A DNA stretch of 30,083 bases from Kingella_B sp963529665 (GCA_963529665.1 CAUSAG010000023.1:1-30083); one strand, 5' to 3'; shown: positions 21,573-29,849, counted from the first letter of the stretch. The notes: generated by a model not told the origin, from the sequence alone. A program made the numbers and translations.

Positions 21573-24047
21573 TTACTCGGTGCGCGACAAAATGCTGCGT
21601 TTGCCATCCGCGCCTGCGGGCGAAACAATGCCTTCGTCTTCCAAGGCTTGTATCAAATTGGCGGCGCGGTTGTAGCCGATGCGCAACTGGCGTTGCAGCG
21701 ATGAAATAGACGTTTTGCGCGTGCTCACCACAAACTGCACGGCTTGGTCAAACAAATCGTCGCCGTGGTTGCTGCTGGCTTCGGGGTGGATAAATTGGTT
21801 GGTGGCTTCGGTGGCTTCGCCCGTTAAGATGCCGTCCACATAATTGGGCTCGGCTTGCTGCTTGATAAAGTCCACCACGCGATGTACTTCATCATCGCTC
21901 ACAAACGCGCCTTGCAAGCGGGTTGGCTCGGCGTTGCCAGGTTGCAAGAACAGCAAATCACCGTATTTGAGCAAATCTTCCGCGCCCATTTGGTCTAGGA
22001 TGGTGCGGCTGTCTATGCGGCTTTGCACGGTGAACGCCATGCGCGTGGGCACGTTGGCTTTGATTAAGCCTGTAATCACATCCACGCTGGGGCGTTGCGT
22101 GGCGATAATCATGTGGATGCCAGCGGCGCGGGCTTTTTGCGCCAAGCGGGCGATTTGCGTTTCCACCGCTTTTTTCTCGGTCATCATCAAATCCGCCAGC
22201 TCATCAATCACCACCACAATTTGTGGCAAGGTTTGCAGCGGCTCTGGCTCGTCTGGGTTCAGGCTAAACGGGTTGAACAGCGGTTTTTCTGCCGCTTGGG
22301 CAGCCTGAATTTTCTCGTTGTAGCTCGCCAAATTGCGCACGCCAGCATAGGCAAGCAAGCGATAGCGTTTTTCCATTTCGGCAACGCACCAATTGAGCGC
22401 GTTGCCCGCTTCGCGCATATCGGTTACCACGGGGCAGAGCAGGTGCGGGATGCCGTCATAAATGCTCAATTCCAGCATTTTCGGGTCAATCATAATAAAG
22501 CGCACTTCGTCGGGCGTGGCTTTAAACAGCATGGACATAATCATCGCGTTCACGCCCACCGATTTGCCTGAGCCTGTCATCCCGCCCACCAGCAAATGCG
22601 GCATTTTCGCCAAATCGCCCACCACCACATCGCCAGCAATATCCTTGCCCAGCGCCACAGATAATTTGGATTTGGCATCGGCAAACACATCAGCGGTAAA
22701 AATCTCGTGCAGCAGCACTTCTTGGCGATGCTCGTTGGGCAGCTCAATGCCCATCGTGTTTTTGCCCGCAATGGTTTCCACCACGCGCACCGATTGCACC
22801 GCCAGCGAGCGCGCCAAATCTTTTGCCAAGTTCACAATTTGGCTGCCTTTTACGCCTTTGGCGGGGATGATTTCATAGCGCGTGATGACTGGCCCTGCGG
22901 TGGCGGAAACCACTTCCACTTCAATGCCAAACTCGGCGAGCTTGGCTTCAATGCGCTTGCCCGTTTGGCGCAATTGCTCTTCGCTTGCCAACACCACATC
23001 CGTGTTCTCAGGCACTTTCAGGCTGCCTAATTCGGGCAGGCGATAGATGCCGTTTTCAGGCTGCCTTGTAGGGGCATCGGCAACCGCGCGGCGGTTGGAT
23101 TGCTGCGCGGGGTTGGCAATGGTAACCGCCATTTTTTTGCGATTGCTGGTGCTGCTCACCTTTTCCGCCACAGGCTCGGCGATGATGTTTTCCACTTCCG
23201 CCAACACGCGCGGTTGCAGCTTGGTTTCGGCGATGATTTCAGGCTGCATCAAGCGGTCTTTTTGGCGAAATACCGCGCGGAAAAAGCGTTCCAGTTGCAC
23301 GCCCAGCCGTTCCATAAAATCTAGCCACGAAATCTGCACGATAAACGACAGCGACAGCAACACCAGCACAATCAACACAAATGTGCCGCCCACGCGCCCG
23401 AGCATGTGGTTCATGCCCGCCGCGGTGAGCGAGCCGACCAAGCCGCCCGCGCCAAAGGGCAGCGATTTGTCCAAATGCGCGTTAAAGGCGAACGCTTCCA
23501 GCACAGGGCTGGCAATCATCATCAGCCCCAAGCCAATGCTCGCGTTGATTTTTTTATACGGCGGCATGCCTGCATCCACCAGCGGGCGAAACGTGCGATA
23601 CAACGCCACGCCCGCCGCGATGATGCCCCACCACGCGGAAAAGCCGAATAAATAGTAAGCAATATCCGCCAGATACGCGCCGAGCAAGCCCGCAAAATTT
23701 TTCACCATGCCCAAATGCGGCACGCTGCGCGACCACGAAGGATCGCTCATGTGAAACGTGAGCAGGGCGATCGCCAGATACAGCGTTGCCACCACGCCAA
23801 ACAGCCACAGCGTGTCGTTCGTTAGATTGCTATCGCGCTCGGCTGCGCTGCCGCCGTTTTGCACCGACAACACGGTTTTGGGCTGCTTGCGCGTTGCATC
23901 GGCGGTCATTTTGGTTTTGACTTTGGGGTTGAGTGGTTTGGCGGTGGTTTTTTTGGCTTGCGGGGCGCGGCTGCTCGCGCTTTTTTTGGTGGATTTTTTA
24001 GACTGCGCGGCGTTGGATTTTTTGGATTTGAGAAGTTTGGAAATCAT
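21573..24047 (-). CDS. ftsK: DNA translocase FtsK
   Basis: FtsK is the septum-anchored motor that pumps the terminus region into daughter cells and activates dif recombination. The 824-aa protein starts with a lysine/serine-rich cytoplasmic extension (1-75). Four or more membrane segments follow (about 80-280), then a linker containing translated DUS (TRQPENGIYRLPELGSLKVP, and MQPEI). The motor has Walker A GGMTGSGKSVGVN and Walker B IVVVIDELADLMM. The C-terminal gamma winged helix (TSISSLQRQLRIGYNRAANL) reads KOPS-type sites. The start MISKLLKSKK was preferred over a frame extending 20 codons into a DUS; neither has a clear SD. Four DUS sit in the gene. Confidence 0.93.
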   Translation of the reverse strand: MISKLLKSKKSNAAQSKKSTKKSASSRAPQAKKTTAKPLNPKVKTKMTADATRKQPKTVLSVQNGGSAAERDSNLTNDTLWLFGVVATLYLAIALLTFHMSDPSWSRSVPHLGMVKNFAGLLGAYLADIAYYLFGFSAWWGIIAAGVALYRTFRPLVDAGMPPYKKINASIGLGLMMIASPVLEAFAFNAHLDKSLPFGAGGLVGSLTAAGMNHMLGRVGGTFVLIVLVLLSLSFIVQISWLDFMERLGVQLERFFRAVFRQKDRLMQPEIIAETKLQPRVLAEVENIIAEPVAEKVSSTSNRKKMAVTIANPAQQSNRRAVADAPTRQPENGIYRLPELGSLKVPENTDVVLASEEQLRQTGKRIEAKLAEFGIEVEVVSATAGPVITRYEIIPAKGVKGSQIVNLAKDLARSLAVQSVRVVETIAGKNTMGIELPNEHRQEVLLHEIFTADVFADAKSKLSVALGKDIAGDVVVGDLAKMPHLLVGGMTGSGKSVGVNAMIMSMLFKATPDEVRFIMIDPKMLELSIYDGIPHLLCPVVTDMREAGNALNWCVAEMEKRYRLLAYAGVRNLASYNEKIQAAQAAEKPLFNPFSLNPDEPEPLQTLPQIVVVIDELADLMMTEKKAVETQIARLAQKARAAGIHMIIATQRPSVDVITGLIKANVPTRMAFTVQSRIDSRTILDQMGAEDLLKYGDLLFLQPGNAEPTRLQGAFVSDDEVHRVVDFIKQQAEPNYVDGILTGEATEATNQFIHPEASSNHGDDLFDQAVQFVVSTRKTSISSLQRQLRIGYNRAANLIQALEDEGIVSPAGADGKRSILSRTE

Positions 24048-24180
24048 GGGTGTGTTGGAGTGAGTTTTCAGGCTGCCTTTTATTAAGCGGGTAGCGACAT
24101 CAAGCAAATGGGTTTTCAGGCTGCCGCATTGGGGCGATGTTCATCATCGCTGCGGCTTGATTCATCATCAAAATAAACAG

Positions 24181-24220
24181 TTCAGGCAGCCTGAAAAACA
24201 CTTCTTTCAGGCTGCCTGAA
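24181..24220 (-). terminator. Hairpin made of two palindromic DUS
   Basis: TTCAGGCAGCCTGAAA and TTTCAGGCTGCCTGAA form perfect 16-bp arms around an 8-nt loop, followed on the minus strand by a T-rich CTGTTTATTTT. Each arm is itself a near-palindrome, so cruciform and local hairpins compete. It serves the HerA-like gene upstream, but may lie in the ftsK leader. Confidence 0.65.
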
Positions 24221-24221
24221 A

Positions 24222-24249
24222 GGATGGCGATTATACCTGATAGCCATCC
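24222..24249 (-). promoter_or_regulatory. Candidate ftsK promoter inside an inverted repeat
   Basis: A perfect TATAAT on the minus strand (24230-24235) lies between GGATGGC (24222-24228) and GCCATCC (24243-24249). The -35 is weak. A start near 24223 would put the DUS hairpin of 24181-24220 at the very 5' end of the ftsK leader. Confidence 0.4.
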
Positions 24250-24294
24250 AGAAAAGTAAGCGAAGCAAGCGGCAAGTCGCAGAAAACAGGGCGA

Positions 24295-25776
24295 TTATTT
24301 CAGCATATTTTTAATCACGCCCATGATGCTGCGGCTGATGGCTTTGGTTACTTGCTTGTTGATTTGGCTGCCCACGCTGTCTGCCAAGTCGTAGCCCAAG
24401 CCTTTCCCTGCTTTTTTGCGGCTGCCGAATAATCCGCCCAAAAAGCCGCCAAGCAAGCCGTCTTCCGATTTTTTCGCGCTCTCGGCGGCTTGCGCTTGCT
24501 CGCCTGCCAGCTGTTGCAAGGCTTCATAGGCGGAGAAATTGTCCACCAAATCTTTGTAAACAGGATAGAGCACATCGGCTTGATAAGCAGCGTTGCGCTC
24601 GGCATCGGGCAGGGGCGCAAGCTGCGATTGCGGCGGCATGATAAACGCGCGTTGCACGATTTCAGGCTGCCCTTTTTCATCCAAACAAGAAACCAGCGCT
24701 TCGCCCACGGCAAGTTCGGTGATGGCGGTGGCAACGTTTAATTGCGGATTGCTGCGGAAGGTATCGGCGGCGGATTTCACCGCTTTTTGGTCGCGCGGGG
24801 TAAAGGCGCGCAGGGCGTGTTGCACGCGGTTGCCCAGTTGCCCCAACACAGTGTCGGGCAAATCCAGCGGGTTTTGCGTTACAAAATACACGCCCACGCC
24901 TTTGGAGCGAATTAGCCGCACGCATTGCTCCACTTGCTCAATCAACACCTTGCTGGCGTTGTCAAAAATCAGATGCGCTTCGTCAAAAAACAGCACAAAT
25001 TTGGGCTTTTCGGGGTCGCCCACTTCGGGCAGGGTTTCAAACAATTCGGCGAGAAACCACAGCATAAACGCGCTGTACAGGCGCGGCGAGCGCATCAGTT
25101 TTTCGGCGTTCAGAATGTTGATGATGCCTTGCCCGTTTTCGGTTTGCAGCCAATCTTGCAGGTTGAGCTCGGGTTCGCCGAAAAAGCGGTCTGCGCCTTC
25201 GCTTTCCAGTTGCAACAGCTGGCGTTGAATCGCGCCGATGCTGGCAGCGGAAACGTTGCCATAGCTGTTGCGAAATTCGGCGGCGTGTTCAGAAACGTAT
25301 TGCAGCACGCCGCGCAGGTCTTTAAGGTCAATCAGATGCCAGCCTTTGTCGTCCGCCACTTTGAACACCAGATTGAGCACGCCTTCTTGCGTGTCGTTGA
25401 GGTTCATCAGGCGGGCGAGCAGCATTGCGCCCATCGCAGAAATACTCACGCGCACGGGGATGCCTGTTTCGCCGTAAACATCCCAAAAGCGCACGGGAAA
25501 CGCTTGCAAATAATCATCGGGCAAATCGTATTGCGCCATGCGCTCGGCAACCTTGCCTTCGTTTTTGCCCGCGCGGCAGATGCCTGAAAGGTCGCCTTTC
25601 ACATCCGCCATAAACACGGGTACGCCGTCTTGGCTGAACGCTTCGGCGAGCTTGCGCAGGGTTACGGTTTTGCCTGTGCCTGTTGCGCCTGCGATTAAGC
25701 CGTGGCGGTTGGCGAGTTGGGAATGCAGGAAAATGGGTTGCTTATCGTGGTTATGGGCGATGAGATAATCGGTCAT
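24295..25776 (-). CDS. HerA-like ATPase, DUF853 (YjgR family)
   Basis: The 493-aa protein has Walker A GATGTGKT (30-37) after MTDYLIAHNHDKQPIFLHSQ, MADVKGDLSG (57-66), the Walker B-like KFVLFFDEAHLIFD (about 258-271), and VGVYFVTQNPLDLPDTVLGQ. This order is diagnostic for DUF853/YjgR, a relative of HerA/FtsK motors whose cellular function is not settled. The C-terminus has a Gly-rich LLGGFLGGLFGSRKKAGKG followed by a short amphipathic end. A DUS is read as KGQPEIV. AAGGA precedes the ATG. It lies next to ftsK on the same strand, separated by a DUS hairpin. YjgR is the E. coli name; no symbol is given here because assignment is by family only. Confidence 0.9.
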   Translation of the reverse strand: MTDYLIAHNHDKQPIFLHSQLANRHGLIAGATGTGKTVTLRKLAEAFSQDGVPVFMADVKGDLSGICRAGKNEGKVAERMAQYDLPDDYLQAFPVRFWDVYGETGIPVRVSISAMGAMLLARLMNLNDTQEGVLNLVFKVADDKGWHLIDLKDLRGVLQYVSEHAAEFRNSYGNVSAASIGAIQRQLLQLESEGADRFFGEPELNLQDWLQTENGQGIINILNAEKLMRSPRLYSAFMLWFLAELFETLPEVGDPEKPKFVLFFDEAHLIFDNASKVLIEQVEQCVRLIRSKGVGVYFVTQNPLDLPDTVLGQLGNRVQHALRAFTPRDQKAVKSAADTFRSNPQLNVATAITELAVGEALVSCLDEKGQPEIVQRAFIMPPQSQLAPLPDAERNAAYQADVLYPVYKDLVDNFSAYEALQQLAGEQAQAAESAKKSEDGLLGGFLGGLFGSRKKAGKGLGYDLADSVGSQINKQVTKAISRSIMGVIKNMLK

Positions 25777-25900
25777 GATGGGATTCCTTATTGGGATGGA
25801 TAAGGCAGCCTGAAAATGGGGGGAGCTTGTTTTTAGCTTCGCTGAAACTCGTTTTCAGGCTGCTGTTTAATAGAGTTAATAGAGATATTTACACACGAAT

Positions 25901-25939
25901 AGGCAGCCTGAAACGTGGTTTGCGCTTTTCAGGCTGCCT
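25901..25939 (-). terminator. DUS-pair hairpin after the EF-hand gene
   Basis: A perfect 13-bp inverted repeat of AGGCAGCCTGAAA with a 13-nt loop, 12 nt past the stop. A second, looser DUS pair follows at 25804-25862. Confidence 0.7.
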
Positions 25940-25950
25940 TTGGGATGGCA

Positions 25951-26307
25951 TTAATGCAGGGCAACGCTTTTGGCGTTGGGGTTCATAAAATTGGATGATT
26001 GAATGCGCTCGCAAGGGTCGGTTCGATAGCGCACGGAGTTAAAGCCCAATTCGCGCGCTTCCACCACGCCGTTGTGGTCAATATCGTAAAGGGCAAATTC
26101 TTCGGGGTCGTTGAGCTTAAACGAAGCGATTAAATTGTCGCCTGTGCTGGCGGCAAGCCATTCGGTTAGGTTTAGGGCGCGGTCGCCGTCTTGATCGTTG
26201 AGTACCACAAACGCGGCAACGGGCTGCATTCGGGCGCAAGCATCGGCGGTGATTGGCACAAAGGCGGCGGAAAGTACGATGAAGAAAATGTGTGGTTGGC
26301 GTGTCAT
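25951..26307 (-). CDS. Small exported EF-hand protein
   Basis: The 118-aa product begins MTRQPHIFFIVLSAAFVPITADACA, a plausible Sec signal peptide. Two EF-hand-like loops follow: DQDGDRALNLTEW (38-50) and DIDHNGVVEAREL (75-87), both with Asp at positions 1, 3 and 5 or a close equivalent and Glu at 12. It may bind calcium in the periplasm; this is inferred. The gene starts 2 nt after the pmbA stop, and its GGAG ribosome-binding site lies in the last pmbA codons. Translation is thus likely coupled to pmbA. I know no named family; the function is unknown. Confidence 0.75.
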   Translation of the reverse strand: MTRQPHIFFIVLSAAFVPITADACARMQPVAAFVVLNDQDGDRALNLTEWLAASTGDNLIASFKLNDPEEFALYDIDHNGVVEARELGFNSVRYRTDPCERIQSSNFMNPNAKSVALH

Positions 26308-26309
26308 GG

Positions 26310-27638
26310 TTATGCTCCTGCAACAGTCATGTTGCTGATTAGAATTGAGCCGATTTTACTGCTGGCGTTGCGGCGAAAATCGTTGCCCGTAGCGATGATG
26401 TTTTGCAACATTTCTTTCAGGCTGCCGGCAATGGTGATGCCTGAAACGGGGTGGCTGATGATGCCATTTTCCACCCAAAATCCTGCTGCGCCGCGCGAAT
26501 AATCGCCTGTGAGCATATTCACGCCTTGCCCCATCAATTCGGTGATGAGCAAGCCTGTGCCCATTTGGTTGAGCATTTGCGCTTGGCTCTCGGCGGTGGC
26601 GGTTAGATAAAGATTGTGTGCGCCGCCTGCGTTGCCTGTGCTGGTTTGATTGAGCTTGCGCGCACTGTAACTATCCAAAAAATAGCCACGCACGATGCCG
26701 TTTTCAATCACAAAGCGCGGATGAGTGGCAACGCCTTCGCTGTCAAAATAAGTGCTGCCAAGCGCGCGGGGAATATGCGGCTCTTCGCGCAAGCTGATGA
26801 AATCGGGGAGAATTTGCGTGCCGATGCTGTCTTGCAAAAAACTGCTTTGACGATAGAGCGCGCCGCCGTTCAAGCCGCCAACAATATGCCCAATCAGGCT
26901 GCCTGCTACGGCAGCATCAAACAAAATGGGATAGTTGCCCGTGGCAACGGTTTGCGGAGAAAGGCGGCGCGTGGCGCGTTCGGCAGCGGTGCTCCCGATA
27001 TGGGCGGTGGTGTCTAAATCTTGGCGGTCGCAGGCGATGTCGTACCAATAATCACGTTCCATGCCGTTTTCATCGCTGGCAACCACGCTGCATGATAGGC
27101 TGTGGCGCGTGCCGCGTTGGTGTTGGCAAAAGCCGTGCGAATTGGCATAGACGAATTGGAAATGGGATGTGTTGATGCTTGCGCCTTCGGAATTGCTGAT
27201 GCGGCTGTCGGCAGATAGCGCGGCTTCTTCGCATTCTTTGGCGATGGCGATGGCGTTTTCGCTGGATAAATCCCATTCGTGGTAGCGGTCTAAATCGGCG
27301 ATGTGCGTTGCCATTAGGTTGGCATCGGCGATGCCAGCAAAGGGGTCGGCGGCGGTGTAGCGGGCGATGTCGCAGGCAGCCTGAACGGTGCTGGCTAGGG
27401 CTTGGGGCGATAAATCGGCGGTGCTGGCGCGGCCTTTGCTGTGTCCCACAAACACGGTTATGTCCAGCGATTGGTCTTGCTGATATTCAATTTGTTCAAT
27501 TTCGCGCCAGCGCACTTGCACGCTTTGCCCCAGCGATTCGCTTAAATCTACTTCGGCGGCGGTTGCGCCTTTTTGTTTGGCAAGGTCAAGCGCAGTTTGC
27601 GCGGCTTGTTGGAGTTCGTTGGCAGTGTGTTGGAACAT
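26310..27638 (-). CDS. pmbA: Metalloprotease PmbA/TldE
   Basis: PmbA (TldE) forms a heterodimer with TldD; together they process peptides such as microcin B17 precursor and degrade CcdA in E. coli. The metal site is in TldD, so PmbA is the partner subunit. The 442-aa protein has ITVFVGHSKGRASTADLSP, RATRRLSPQTVATGNYPILF, and a C-terminal block NLYLTATAESQAQML through GVNMLTGDYSRGAAGFWVENG, all typical. A DUS is read as AGSLKEML, and two others are partial. tldD is not in the window. It is divergent from yjgA, as in E. coli. Confidence 0.94.
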   Translation of the reverse strand: MFQHTANELQQAAQTALDLAKQKGATAAEVDLSESLGQSVQVRWREIEQIEYQQDQSLDITVFVGHSKGRASTADLSPQALASTVQAACDIARYTAADPFAGIADANLMATHIADLDRYHEWDLSSENAIAIAKECEEAALSADSRISNSEGASINTSHFQFVYANSHGFCQHQRGTRHSLSCSVVASDENGMERDYWYDIACDRQDLDTTAHIGSTAAERATRRLSPQTVATGNYPILFDAAVAGSLIGHIVGGLNGGALYRQSSFLQDSIGTQILPDFISLREEPHIPRALGSTYFDSEGVATHPRFVIENGIVRGYFLDSYSARKLNQTSTGNAGGAHNLYLTATAESQAQMLNQMGTGLLITELMGQGVNMLTGDYSRGAAGFWVENGIISHPVSGITIAGSLKEMLQNIIATGNDFRRNASSKIGSILISNMTVAGA

Positions 27639-27792
27639 GAATGGACTTTGTGAACAAAAAAACGGCTGGATTTTAGCGGTTTTCAGGCTGCTTGGGCGTT
27701 AAAAAATATTAAGGATGCTAAATTTTCGGCGCGGATGGCATTGGGCTTGGGCGGCTAGAAGCAGAGTTTTTCAGGCTGCCGCATGGATTTTT

Positions 27793-27801
27793 TGCTATGA
27801 T
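27793..27801 (+). promoter_or_regulatory. Extended -10 of the yjgA/darP promoter
   Basis: TGCTATGAT is an extended -10, followed by TGCGCCCC. The predicted leader is about 27 nt. AAGGA (27818-27822) would be the ribosome-binding site, with a rather long 12-nt spacing to the ATG. Confidence 0.5.
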
Positions 27802-27834
27802 TGCGCCCCTTGTAAACAAGGATTAACAAACAAA

Positions 27835-28341
27835 ATGGAAAACCAACGCGAAGAAGAATGGGTGAGCAAAACCCAGATGAAAAAACAAATGGATGTGCTG
27901 CAAGATTTGGGCATGGAATTAACCGAGCTATCCAGTGAAACGATTAAAAAACTCACATTGCCCGAAGATTTGCTGGATGCCATCCGCGAGTATAAAAAAA
28001 TCACGTCCAACAGCGCGCTTAAACGCCAACGCCAATACATCGGACGCTTGATGCGCGATATTGACCCCGCGCCGATACGCGATTTTTTGGCGAAGCTCAA
28101 AGGCGACAACCAAGCGCACAACGCTTTTTTGCAACGGGTGGAGCAGGCGCGTAGCCGTTTGCTGGCAAGCGATGATGCGCTGACGGCGTTTGTGTCGGAT
28201 TTTCCGCACGCGGATGTGGGCGCGTTGCGCACGCTGATTCGCAATGCTCGCAAGGAAGCGGAGTTGAACAAACCGCCCAAAAGTTTCCGCGCCTTGTATC
28301 AGGAATTGAAAGCGGTGATGGAAGGGCATGAAGCCGAGTAA
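27835..28341 (+). CDS. darP: Ribosome maturation protein YjgA/DarP (DUF615)
   Basis: DarP (formerly YjgA) binds late 50S precursors and helps assemble the peptidyl transferase centre in E. coli. The 168-aa protein starts MENQREEEWVSKTQMKKQMD. It has the DUF615 motifs LTELSSETIKKLTLPEDLLD, ALKRQRQYIGRLMRDIDP and RTLIRNARKEAELNKPPKSF. The frame is open 40 codons further upstream, but that segment contains a DUS and non-family sequence, so the ATG at 27835 was chosen. It is divergent from pmbA. Confidence 0.93.
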   Translation: MENQREEEWVSKTQMKKQMDVLQDLGMELTELSSETIKKLTLPEDLLDAIREYKKITSNSALKRQRQYIGRLMRDIDPAPIRDFLAKLKGDNQAHNAFLQRVEQARSRLLASDDALTAFVSDFPHADVGALRTLIRNARKEAELNKPPKSFRALYQELKAVMEGHEAE

Positions 28342-28366
28342 CTTGGGCTTATCACGGCTAAACCTG

Positions 28367-28413
28367 TTTTCAGGCTGCCTTATGGTTATTGCCCCCATTA
28401 GGCAGCCTGAAAA
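28367..28413 (+). terminator. DUS-pair hairpin after darP
   Basis: TTTTCAGGCTGCCT and AGGCAGCCTGAAAA form a perfect 14-bp stem, closed by further partial pairing. A third DUS, TAGGCAGCCTGAAAA, follows directly at 28416-28430. Confidence 0.75.
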
Positions 28414-28456
28414 TAATAGGCAGCCTGAAAATGCTTAATGATTGAAGGACACCACC

Positions 28457-28975
28457 ATGACAGACCTTTGCCTCACTTGCCACGAAGTCCACGAACCGCT
28501 CCTCGCGCTGGGCTTTATCGCGCCCGACCTGTATGCCGAGCTTTCCGCAGCAGAGCGCGCCGAGTTCCAAGCCGAATGCGATGATAATTTTTGCATCATC
28601 CGCTATCCCGACCAAACCGACCGCTTTATCCGCGTGGTGCTGGACATTCCGATTATTGACCACGATGAAACGCTGGACTACGGCGTGTGGGTGTCGGTGA
28701 GCGAAGCCAGTTTCAACGACTACCGCGCCCATTTTGACGGCGACCACGAAGCCACCTATTTCGGTATGATTTGCAACCGCATCATGGGCTACGAGCCAAG
28801 CACCATGTTCTTGCATTGCAACGTGTACACCCAACCCAACGGCAGCCGCCCCTTTATCGCGCCGCACCGCGCCGAGCATCCGTTGGTACACGATTACACC
28901 CACGGCATCTCTTACGCCGAAGCCCAAGCCAGAGTGGATGCCTCGCTGCATCGCTTTCAGACGGCATCATGCTGA
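28457..28975 (+). CDS. DUF2199 family protein
   Basis: The 172-aa cytoplasmic protein has the DUF2199 pattern: an N-terminal CLTCHEVHEPLL with two cysteines, then FCIIRYPDQTDRFIRVVLDI, IDHDETLDYGVWVSVSEASF and a His-rich C-terminal part. AAGGA lies 7 nt before the ATG. Function is unknown; DUF2199 genes are often accessory. The gene's last codons are overlapped by a Neisseria-type DUS in reverse (see next entry), encoding HRFQTASC. This and its GC-rich codons suggest acquisition from a Neisseria species. No internal king-dialect DUS is seen. Confidence 0.82.
   Translation: MTDLCLTCHEVHEPLLALGFIAPDLYAELSAAERAEFQAECDDNFCIIRYPDQTDRFIRVVLDIPIIDHDETLDYGVWVSVSEASFNDYRAHFDGDHEATYFGMICNRIMGYEPSTMFLHCNVYTQPNGSRPFIAPHRAEHPLVHDYTHGISYAEAQARVDASLHRFQTASC
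28956..28967 (-). repeat. Canonical Neisseria AT-DUS
   Basis: The minus strand reads ATGCCGTCTGAA, the 12-mer used by N. meningitidis and N. gonorrhoeae. I saw no other copy in the window, against about 75 king-type cores. Confidence 0.95.
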
Positions 28976-29032
28976 TGCGGATAAGCAAGGCAGCCTGAAA
29001 AGCATTTTTCAAACCATCCCAACGCGCCCAGT

Positions 29033-29071
29033 TTTCAGGCTGCCTAATGCCGCATCATAGGCAGCCTGAAA
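29033..29071. terminator. DUS-pair hairpin between DUF2199 gene and ung
   Basis: A perfect 14-bp inverted repeat of TTTCAGGCTGCCTA with an 11-nt loop. Another single DUS lies at 28988-29000. These are king-type, at the edge of the presumed foreign segment. Confidence 0.65.
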
Positions 29072-29096
29072 CGCCGTCATCCCAAAGGACAACCCC

Positions 29097-29765
29097 ATGC
29101 AGTCTATGCAGACTTGGCACGATGCCCTTGCCGCAGAAAAAGCCCAGCCCTATTTTCAACACATTCTCGCCACCGTTCGCGCCGAACGCCAAAGCGGACA
29201 AACCGTCTATCCGCCTGCTGCCGATGTGTTCAACGCCTTTAAGCTTACCGAGTTTGCCCAAACCAAAGTCGTTATCCTTGGGCAAGACCCGTATCATGGC
29301 GAGCATCAAGCGCATGGGCTGGCGTTTTCGGTGCAACACGGCATCAGCGTGCCGCCATCGCTGGTGAACATTTATAAAGAATTGGCAGACGACATCGCGG
29401 GCTTTCAAATCCCCGTTTCAGGCTGCCTTAACCATTGGGCGGAGCAGGGCGTATTGCTGCTCAACACCGTGCTCACCGTGCGCGCCCACCAAGCGCATTC
29501 GCACGCCAACCTTGGCTGGGAAACGTTTACCGACCGCGTCATCGCCCAGCTTAACGCGCACCGCCAAAACATCGTGTTCATGCTATGGGGCAGCCACGCG
29601 CAGAAAAAAGGCGCGATGATAGACCGCCACCGCCATCTGGTGCTCACCGCGCCACACCCATCGCCGCTGTCTGCCTATCGCGGCTTTTTTGGCTGCAAGC
29701 ATTTTTCCCAAGCCAACGCCTATTTGGCGCAACACGGCATTGCGCCGATTAATTGGCAAATTTAG
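29097..29765 (+). CDS. ung: Uracil-DNA glycosylase
   Basis: Ung excises uracil from DNA to start base excision repair. The 222-aa protein has the water-activating motif GQDPYHGEHQAHGLAFS (62-78) with Asp64 and His67, then WAEQGVLLLNTVLTVRA (114-130), and the Leu intercalation motif HPSPLSAYRGFFGCKHF (187-203) with catalytic His187. The loop before WAEQGVLLLN, usually NHGYL, reads VSGCL because a DUS lies there in frame. AAAGGA precedes the ATG. A DUS-pair hairpin follows. Confidence 0.96.
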   Translation: MQSMQTWHDALAAEKAQPYFQHILATVRAERQSGQTVYPPAADVFNAFKLTEFAQTKVVILGQDPYHGEHQAHGLAFSVQHGISVPPSLVNIYKELADDIAGFQIPVSGCLNHWAEQGVLLLNTVLTVRAHQAHSHANLGWETFTDRVIAQLNAHRQNIVFMLWGSHAQKKGAMIDRHRHLVLTAPHPSPLSAYRGFFGCKHFSQANAYLAQHGIAPINWQI

Positions 29766-29766
29766 T

Positions 29767-29817
29767 TTTCAGGCTGCCTATTGCTAACAAAATAAAACCG
29801 ACCAAGGCAGCCTGAAA
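29767..29817 (+). terminator. DUS-pair hairpin after ung
   Basis: A 13-bp inverted repeat, TTTCAGGCTGCCT/AGGCAGCCTGAAA, begins 2 nt after the ung stop; the 25-nt loop is long. Confidence 0.55.
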
Positions 29818-29849
29818 CCGCCCCCGCCCACCCATCAAGGAACAACACC

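Noticed and set aside
24295..25776. HerA-NurA defence pair
   Set aside because: The HerA-like protein is the DUF853/YjgR type and has no nuclease neighbour.
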